Source of the DNA: Candidatus Gastranaerophilales bacterium
Lineage (GTDB): Bacteria; Cyanobacteriota; Vampirovibrionia; Gastranaerophilales; Gastranaerophilaceae
Length of the DNA: 17,427 nucleotides
Reading direction: 5' to 3'
Assembly: GCA_023662705.1 (NCBI GenBank)
Contig: JAMPIM010000036.1
Span: forward strand, 1-17,427
Part shown: piece after piece, positions 13,089 through 17,427 of the stretch
Layout of the letters: each line of letters starts with the position of its first letter
Numbering within the stretch: position 1 is the stretch's first letter
Program-made: the position numbers and the translations under genes
The notes under the pieces: generated by a model
What the model was told of the DNA's origin: nothing
Seen by the model: only the letters and a program-made list of their open reading frames with translations
Database searches by the model: none

Positions 13089-15590
13089 TTATTGAACATA
13101 TTCGTCTCTGTTTGAATACTGTTTCTTTTCTTGTCTTTCAAGATTTTCAACAGCTTCTCTTGGAGTGCTTCCTGATGCAGTATGACCGTTACATCCGTCA
13201 GTTGCTACGTGAGTTGATGGACCTACTTGTTTAGTAGTAACGCTTTGGTCTCTACCAACTTTATCCATAGCCGGTCTGTATTTTCCGGAACCGGAAGTTC
13301 TTACTTTACCAGCAGGAGTAGGTTTTGTTTCAACTCTGTCAATGCCTTTTACCTGTAGAGGAATTTTTATTTCCTTAGGTACATCGCTTGCTGTAATTAA
13401 AGCTTGCAATTTAGCTGTATCAAGGTTTCCGTTTTCGTCTGTACATAATTCTTTTTGGAATGCTCTGATTGCACCATCAGCACCATATAATTTACCGCCG
13501 CAAGCATCAACTAATCCAGGGAAGTAAGCGTCAACCATTTCTTTCCAGCCAACTCCAGGGTTGTCTTTTCTCAAGTGTACAAATGTTTTATCTTCTGTTT
13601 TTGTTGTTTCTGCGCCTTTCTTTTCTTCAACTTCAACATCGCATTTTTCATCAACGCAATTGTCGTCACCGTTGTTATCATCATCATTTGGTTTAACTTT
13701 TTCAAGTTCTTTTTGACGTTTTTGAAGTCCGCCGATAAGTTCTTCTCTGTTGATAAGACCGCCATCGCCGCCCATAGTGTTCAAGAAGTCTTTGTATCCT
13801 TCTCTATCCCAAACTCCGTTTTCATCAACGAATGAACCTGCGATTAACATAGCGATTTGAGCATATTGAGAATTTTCTCTATTTAATCTTTCAACATAAG
13901 CTTCAAAAGTTGTTTCTGTGAAGTTGTTTGAAAGAACAGGTGTTTCACCCTTATCTTCCAATCCTGAAAGAGCACCCAATGCTGCTCCTACTAAAGCACC
14001 CGGAACTGCTGCATATAATCCCAATTTACCTAATTGACCTGCTAATCTAGGGATATCACCTGTAACTAATATATCAGTAATAATGTGGATAGTACCTGAT
14101 GCGTCAATTGTAACACCTTCCGGCAGTTTTCCTTGAAGTTGTTCTGCAAGATTCTGTGAAATATCATAGGTTTTATCCTTGTAATAAGGAGCTTGGAATT
14201 TAATATCTTGTGGTAACATCTTAGCTGCTCCATACGCAGAACCAGCTGTCAATGCTGCACCGCCTGCTGCTCCCAATAAGCCTTGGAAGATTGCTCTACC
14301 AATATGTTTACCTTCGATATCATATCCGCAAAGTTTAACTAAAGCCATTGCATGTTTTTCATCTAATTCGCTTAGACCTGAGATTACTCTTAAAGCACTG
14401 GTAGTCTTAAGTTTTTCACCAATTAATTTGTCTTTTTTATGATGTCTGTTAACTTTGTAATCATCACCAACTTGAGTACCAATAAGGTCTGAAAGTTCTG
14501 ATAAATCCCATTTACCGTCTTCAGTTTCTTTAATAAAACCAGCTTCTCTTAAAGCTACAAACAATTCTGTTTTGTTGCCCAAAGAATCCATAATTTCTTT
14601 TGTGGTTTGTGTCTTTTTGTGTTCAACTTTATTCTGTCTGCCTTTGTTATCAGAAGCAATTCTACCATCTGATTTGTAACCAGTCATAAAGCTTTTGAAT
14701 CTTTTGAAGATATTTCTGTCACCAAGAAGAGCTTTCTTAGTATATTTATCCCATTGACCGTTAGCTTTCAAAATATCTTCAGCTTTGTCCTGAACTTTGC
14801 CGCCTTTTTCAAGGTCATCAATCTGCGAAATAGCATCATATACTTTTCTATATGCATCAATCATTGGTTGATTAAATGCTTTATATGCATCCTTGAAATC
14901 ACCTTTAAATTTATCTGCATCTTTTGCTTCTTTTTTTATTTCATCCATTATTTGTTGAGAAGTCATATTTGGATTAGCAGCCAATTTAGCAGCATAAGCA
15001 TCGGCTATTTGAGAAGTTTGTTCTGCAATACATTCATTCTTAGCCATTTTTTCAAGCTGTTTTAGAATATCTTCATGCAAGTCATCTTTGATACCTGCTG
15101 TTTCTAATTTTTTAACTAAATCTTTGTGTTTAATATCATCTGAAGAACCATAAGTTGCAGGCATTAATGCAATAACATCAGCAACTGCTTTTCTGAATTC
15201 AGGATCAAGATTAGCTTTTGCATCTAACATTTCTAATGCACCGGCTCTTGTTCCGCCGTCTTTTACAAATCCTTCAAGATATTTAATATGAGCTTCTTTA
15301 GCTTCTTTATTATATGTCTTAGCTTGTTTTTCAGTCATACCTGCAGTAGGACTTTTAGGAGCTTTTACCTCTTCTTGTTGAACAGCTGCTTCAGTTGTTG
15401 CTACAGGGTTTGTTGTATATAGACCCATAACTTGATTAAAATCTTCTGTTGAAACACCTTCTTTAGCTGCTGCTTCTGTTTTGAAAATAGCAAATTCTTC
15501 TGCATCAAGAGTACCGTTGTTATCTCCATCTTTTAAATATGCTAATTTTTGTAACTCTGCATTTGTGATTTTAGAAATATCAAGACCCAT
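13089..15590 (-). CDS. Large EF-hand and glycine-zipper protein of unknown function
   Basis: I do not recognise the whole 833-residue protein. Residues 21-32 (DGDNNGTLDAEE) are a textbook EF-hand calcium loop. Degenerate relatives follow: EDGKWDLSEL at 357-366, DENGVWD at 589-595, GDGGLINREEL at 608-618 and DENGNLD at 718-724. Residues 85-300 are lysine-rich and helical. Two Gly/Ala-rich hydrophobic stretches lie at about 431-459 and 515-545; the second has an exact glycine zipper at G531, G535, G539 and G543, which could insert in membranes or pack helices. An acidic, probably disordered linker is at 634-660. The end is a small domain with GCNGHTASGSTPREAVENL. There is no N-terminal signal peptide. 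AGGAG precedes the ATG by 9 nt. Gene and terminator form a single-gene unit. Confidence 0.7.
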   Translation of the reverse strand: MGLDISKITNAELQKLAYLKDGDNNGTLDAEEFAIFKTEAAAKEGVSTEDFNQVMGLYTTNPVATTEAAVQQEEVKAPKSPTAGMTEKQAKTYNKEAKEAHIKYLEGFVKDGGTRAGALEMLDAKANLDPEFRKAVADVIALMPATYGSSDDIKHKDLVKKLETAGIKDDLHEDILKQLEKMAKNECIAEQTSQIADAYAAKLAANPNMTSQQIMDEIKKEAKDADKFKGDFKDAYKAFNQPMIDAYRKVYDAISQIDDLEKGGKVQDKAEDILKANGQWDKYTKKALLGDRNIFKRFKSFMTGYKSDGRIASDNKGRQNKVEHKKTQTTKEIMDSLGNKTELFVALREAGFIKETEDGKWDLSELSDLIGTQVGDDYKVNRHHKKDKLIGEKLKTTSALRVISGLSELDEKHAMALVKLCGYDIEGKHIGRAIFQGLLGAAGGAALTAGSAYGAAKMLPQDIKFQAPYYKDKTYDISQNLAEQLQGKLPEGVTIDASGTIHIITDILVTGDIPRLAGQLGKLGLYAAVPGALVGAALGALSGLEDKGETPVLSNNFTETTFEAYVERLNRENSQYAQIAMLIAGSFVDENGVWDREGYKDFLNTMGGDGGLINREELIGGLQKRQKELEKVKPNDDDNNGDDNCVDEKCDVEVEEKKGAETTKTEDKTFVHLRKDNPGVGWKEMVDAYFPGLVDACGGKLYGADGAIRAFQKELCTDENGNLDTAKLQALITASDVPKEIKIPLQVKGIDRVETKPTPAGKVRTSGSGKYRPAMDKVGRDQSVTTKQVGPSTHVATDGCNGHTASGSTPREAVENLERQEKKQYSNRDEYVQ
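15495..15530 (-). other. Canonical EF-hand calcium-binding loop
   Basis: Residues 21-32 of the EF-hand protein supply Asp at positions 1, 3 and 9, Asn at 5, Gly at 6, Leu at 8 and Glu at 12. This meets the full EF-hand loop consensus. It is flanked by short helices (AELQKLAYLK before, EFAIFKTEAA after). Confidence 0.85.
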
Positions 15591-15625
15591 GATAATATAC
15601 TCCTATTAATTTAATAATCCTCGTA

Positions 15626-15654
15626 CTTATATAAAGTCATGATAAACTCATGAA
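15626..15654 (-). promoter_or_regulatory. Candidate promoter of the EF-hand gene
   Basis: On the minus strand TTCATG (15654-15649) and TATAAG (15631-15626) are 17 bp apart, about 36 bp before the ATG at 15590. The -10 matches at five of six positions and the -35 at three. Two TCATGA palindromes overlap the -35 and the spacer. Confidence 0.35.
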
Positions 15655-15674
15655 TTGCCCCATGGGAAGACATG
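15637..15674. repeat. Phased CATG palindromes, possible operator
   Basis: CATG occurs at 15638, 15649, 15661 and 15671, spaced by 11, 12 and 10 bp. The first two are in identical TCATGA palindromes, the third in CCCATGGG. The two TCATGA copies could bind a protein on one face of the helix or fold as a 6-bp hairpin. They overlap the candidate promoter of the EF-hand gene. Confidence 0.35.
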
Positions 15675-15693
15675 CGATTTACATTTCTTAACA

Positions 15694-15724
15694 AAAGAGT
15701 CTTGTCATAAAGACAAGACTCTTT
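15694..15724 (-). terminator. Intrinsic terminator after pckA
   Basis: A perfect 13-bp stem (AAAGAGTCTTGTC paired with GACAAGACTCTTT) encloses a 5-base loop, 22 bp past the pckA stop. On the minus strand it ends in CTCTTTTGTT, a U-rich tail. It separates pckA from the EF-hand gene transcriptionally. Confidence 0.85.
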
Positions 15725-15746
15725 CAAATTTTCGCTAAAACACAGA

Positions 15747-17345
15747 CTATACGTTAGCTGTAGCTCTAGGACCTGCGTTAACAATTTCAGCAGGCATGTT
15801 TGGATATTTGCTTGAGAAGTTATCAGCAAACATTTGAGCAAGCTTGTTAGCGTTAGAATCGTAAGCAGCTTTATCAGCCCACATTCCTCTTGCATCAAGC
15901 ATTTCATCAGGAACACCAGGACAAGATGTAGGGTAATCTACATTGAATACATCGTGGTGTTTGAATTCTACTGAATCGAATGAGCCGTTTAATGCAGCTG
16001 TAACCATAGCTCTAGTATAAGCTAATTTCATTCTCTTAGCACCCATAGAAGCTGAGCCACCAGCCCAACCAGTGTTAACTAAGTAAACTTTAGTACCGTA
16101 TTGGTCAAGTTTGTCACCCAACATTTTAGCATATACAGAAGCATCCATTGGCATGAATGGTTCGCCGAATAATGTTGAGAATGTAGGTTGTGGTTCAGTT
16201 ACACCACGTTCAGTACCAGCAAGTTTAGATGTGAAGCCTGTTACGAAGTGGTACATAGCAGCGTTTTTGTCTAATCTTGAGATTGGAGGTAATACGCCGA
16301 ATGCATCAGCTGTTAAGAAAATAACAACTTTTGGAATACCGCCCATTGAAGGAATAGCAGCATTATTGATGTAATTGATAGGGTAACCTACACGAGTATT
16401 TTCTGTTAATGAACCATCGTTGAAATCGAATTCACGAGTTTCAGGGTCCATAACAACGTTTTCGATTAATGAACCGAATTTGATAGCATTGAAGATATCA
16501 GGTTCGTTTTCTTCAGAAAGGTTGATACATTTAGCGTAGCATCCGCCTTCGAAGTTGAATACGCCATCAGGAGACCAGCCGTGTTCATCGTCACCGATTA
16601 ACTTACGGTTAGGGTCAGCTGAAAGAGTTGTTTTACCTGTACCTGAAAGACCGAAGAATACAGCTGTTTCATGAGTTTCAGGATCCATGTTAGCTGAACA
16701 GTGCATAGGTAATACATTTTTCTTAGTCATTACGTAGTTCATAGTAGCGAATACAGATTTTTTGATTTCGCCTGAGTATTGTGAACCGCAAATGATGATT
16801 TCGTGAGCTTCGTAGTCGATAGCGATACAAGCTTCTGAGTTTACGCCGTCAACTTCAGGATCACATTTGAAACCAGGAGCACAAAGAATTGTGTAATCAG
16901 CTTCGCCGTAGCTAGCTAATTCTTCTGCTGTAGGTCTGATTAATAATTGGTGAATGAACAAGTTTTGGCTTGCCATTTCGTTGATAACTCTGAATTTTTG
17001 AGTATATTTTTTATCTGCACCTGCAAAACCATCGAAGATAAATACTTCTCTGTTTTGTAAGTAAGCAGCGATTTTACCCTTGATTGAGTTGAATGCTTCT
17101 CTTGAAATAGGTCTGTTAACTTTACCCCAAGCGATATCGTTGTGAATAGATTCAGTATCAACGATGAATTTATCCTTAGGTGAACGACCTGTGTATTTTC
17201 CTGTTGTAACAACAAGCGCGCCAGTGTTAGACAAAGTTCCTTCGCCTAATCTTAAAGCAGCTTCTGTTAATTGAGCAGGAGTTAAGTTGCGGTAAACAGC
17301 TTTTGGCCCGATAATGCCAAATTTTTCAATACCATAAGTTTCCAT
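15747..17345 (-). CDS. pckA: Phosphoenolpyruvate carboxykinase (ATP)
   Basis: This cytosolic enzyme interconverts oxaloacetate plus ATP with phosphoenolpyruvate, CO2 and ADP, in gluconeogenesis or, in some fermenters, in CO2-fixing mode. The 532-residue length is normal for the ATP-dependent family. Visible motifs are TGRSPKDK at 52-59 (substrate arginine), the P-loop GLSGTGKTTLS at 232-242, the metal-binding LIGDDEHGW at 249-257, the ENTRVGYP segment and VTGFTSKLAGTERG near the nucleotide site. No key residue appears to be missing. I used the ATG at 17345, which AGGAGG precedes by 9 nt, instead of a start 27 bases upstream with no ribosome site and a non-conserved extension. It is flanked by its own promoter candidate and terminator, so it is probably monocistronic. 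Confidence 0.97.
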   Translation of the reverse strand: METYGIEKFGIIGPKAVYRNLTPAQLTEAALRLGEGTLSNTGALVVTTGKYTGRSPKDKFIVDTESIHNDIAWGKVNRPISREAFNSIKGKIAAYLQNREVFIFDGFAGADKKYTQKFRVINEMASQNLFIHQLLIRPTAEELASYGEADYTILCAPGFKCDPEVDGVNSEACIAIDYEAHEIIICGSQYSGEIKKSVFATMNYVMTKKNVLPMHCSANMDPETHETAVFFGLSGTGKTTLSADPNRKLIGDDEHGWSPDGVFNFEGGCYAKCINLSEENEPDIFNAIKFGSLIENVVMDPETREFDFNDGSLTENTRVGYPINYINNAAIPSMGGIPKVVIFLTADAFGVLPPISRLDKNAAMYHFVTGFTSKLAGTERGVTEPQPTFSTLFGEPFMPMDASVYAKMLGDKLDQYGTKVYLVNTGWAGGSASMGAKRMKLAYTRAMVTAALNGSFDSVEFKHHDVFNVDYPTSCPGVPDEMLDARGMWADKAAYDSNANKLAQMFADNFSSKYPNMPAEIVNAGPRATANV

Positions 17346-17354
17346 AAATAGCTT

Positions 17355-17360
17355 CCTCCT
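17355..17360 (-). promoter_or_regulatory. Shine-Dalgarno AGGAGG deciding the pckA start
   Basis: A perfect AGGAGG lies 9 nt before the ATG at 17345. It sits inside the longer alternative reading, which rules out the start at 17372. Confidence 0.7.
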
Positions 17361-17397
17361 TTTTAAAAGCACTTATTTAATTTTCCTATACACAATG

Positions 17398-17426
17398 ATT
17401 GTAAGATAAACACTTGAAAAAAGCAA
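17398..17426 (-). promoter_or_regulatory. Candidate promoter of pckA
   Basis: On the minus strand TTGCTT (17426-17421) and TACAAT (17403-17398) are exactly 17 bp apart, about 52 bp before the ATG. The -10 matches consensus at five of six positions. The window ends one base beyond the -35, so upstream control sites cannot be seen. Confidence 0.45.
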
Positions 17427-17427
17427 C

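Noticed and set aside
13469..13835. Cysteine- and phenylalanine-rich small reading frames inside the EF-hand gene
   Set aside because: They are shadows of the acidic linker coding region (GAT/GAA/AAA-rich) in other frames.
15611..15916. A 101-residue minus-strand reading frame between pckA and the EF-hand gene
   Set aside because: It overlaps the pckA 3' end in another frame and runs through its terminator hairpin, with no recognisable protein features.

Overview
This 17.4 kb window is AT-rich bacterial chromosome, almost fully coding. It is organised as a short plus-strand cluster (1-2951), a long minus-strand respiratory operon (2932-12301), one plus-strand gene (12364-13017) and two minus-strand genes (13089-17345). 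I see no tRNA, rRNA, insertion sequence, CRISPR array or prophage. The gene content suggests a non-photosynthetic relative of Cyanobacteria (Melainabacteria / Gastranaerophilales type). The clues are a VKOR-DsbA fusion, a type IV prepilin-like protein, a large EF-hand protein without signal peptide, and an 11-subunit complex I without NuoEFG. This placement is inference from gene style, not from a marker gene.

Plus-strand cluster: the tail of a prepilin-like gene cut by the window edge, a LOG-family Rossmann-fold nucleotide hydrolase overlapping it, then after a 105 bp gap with a candidate promoter a VKOR-DsbA disulfide-forming enzyme whose end overlaps queH (epoxyqueuosine reductase). The end of queH overlaps the end of nuoN by 20 bp, head-on, with no visible terminator between them.

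Respiratory operon (minus strand, read right to left): nuoA-B-C-D-H-I-J-K-L-M-N. Genes touch or overlap at most junctions. The order is the textbook one, but NuoE, F and G (the NADH-oxidising module) are absent exactly where they would sit, between D and H. The encoded machine should therefore be a quinone-reducing, ion-pumping complex fed by an unknown donor, possibly reduced ferredoxin. NuoB and NuoD keep the N2-cluster and quinone-site residues, and NuoM and NuoK keep all the pump residues I checked. NuoL lacks a conserved loop and one channel histidine, NuoN lacks its PFH histidine, and NuoI and NuoC are short.

Right part: a secreted TPR protein diverges from nuoA across 62 bp holding candidate promoters for both. 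A hairpin at 13020-13045 probably ends both the TPR gene and the facing 833-residue EF-hand / glycine-zipper protein, which is the least explained gene here. Its upstream region carries four CATG sites about one helical turn apart, overlapping a candidate promoter. The last gene is ATP-type PEP carboxykinase (pckA), with its own promoter candidate and a 13-bp-stem terminator. Several start codons were moved from the longest reading to the one served by a Shine-Dalgarno sequence (nuoB, nuoI, nuoL, nuoM, pckA).
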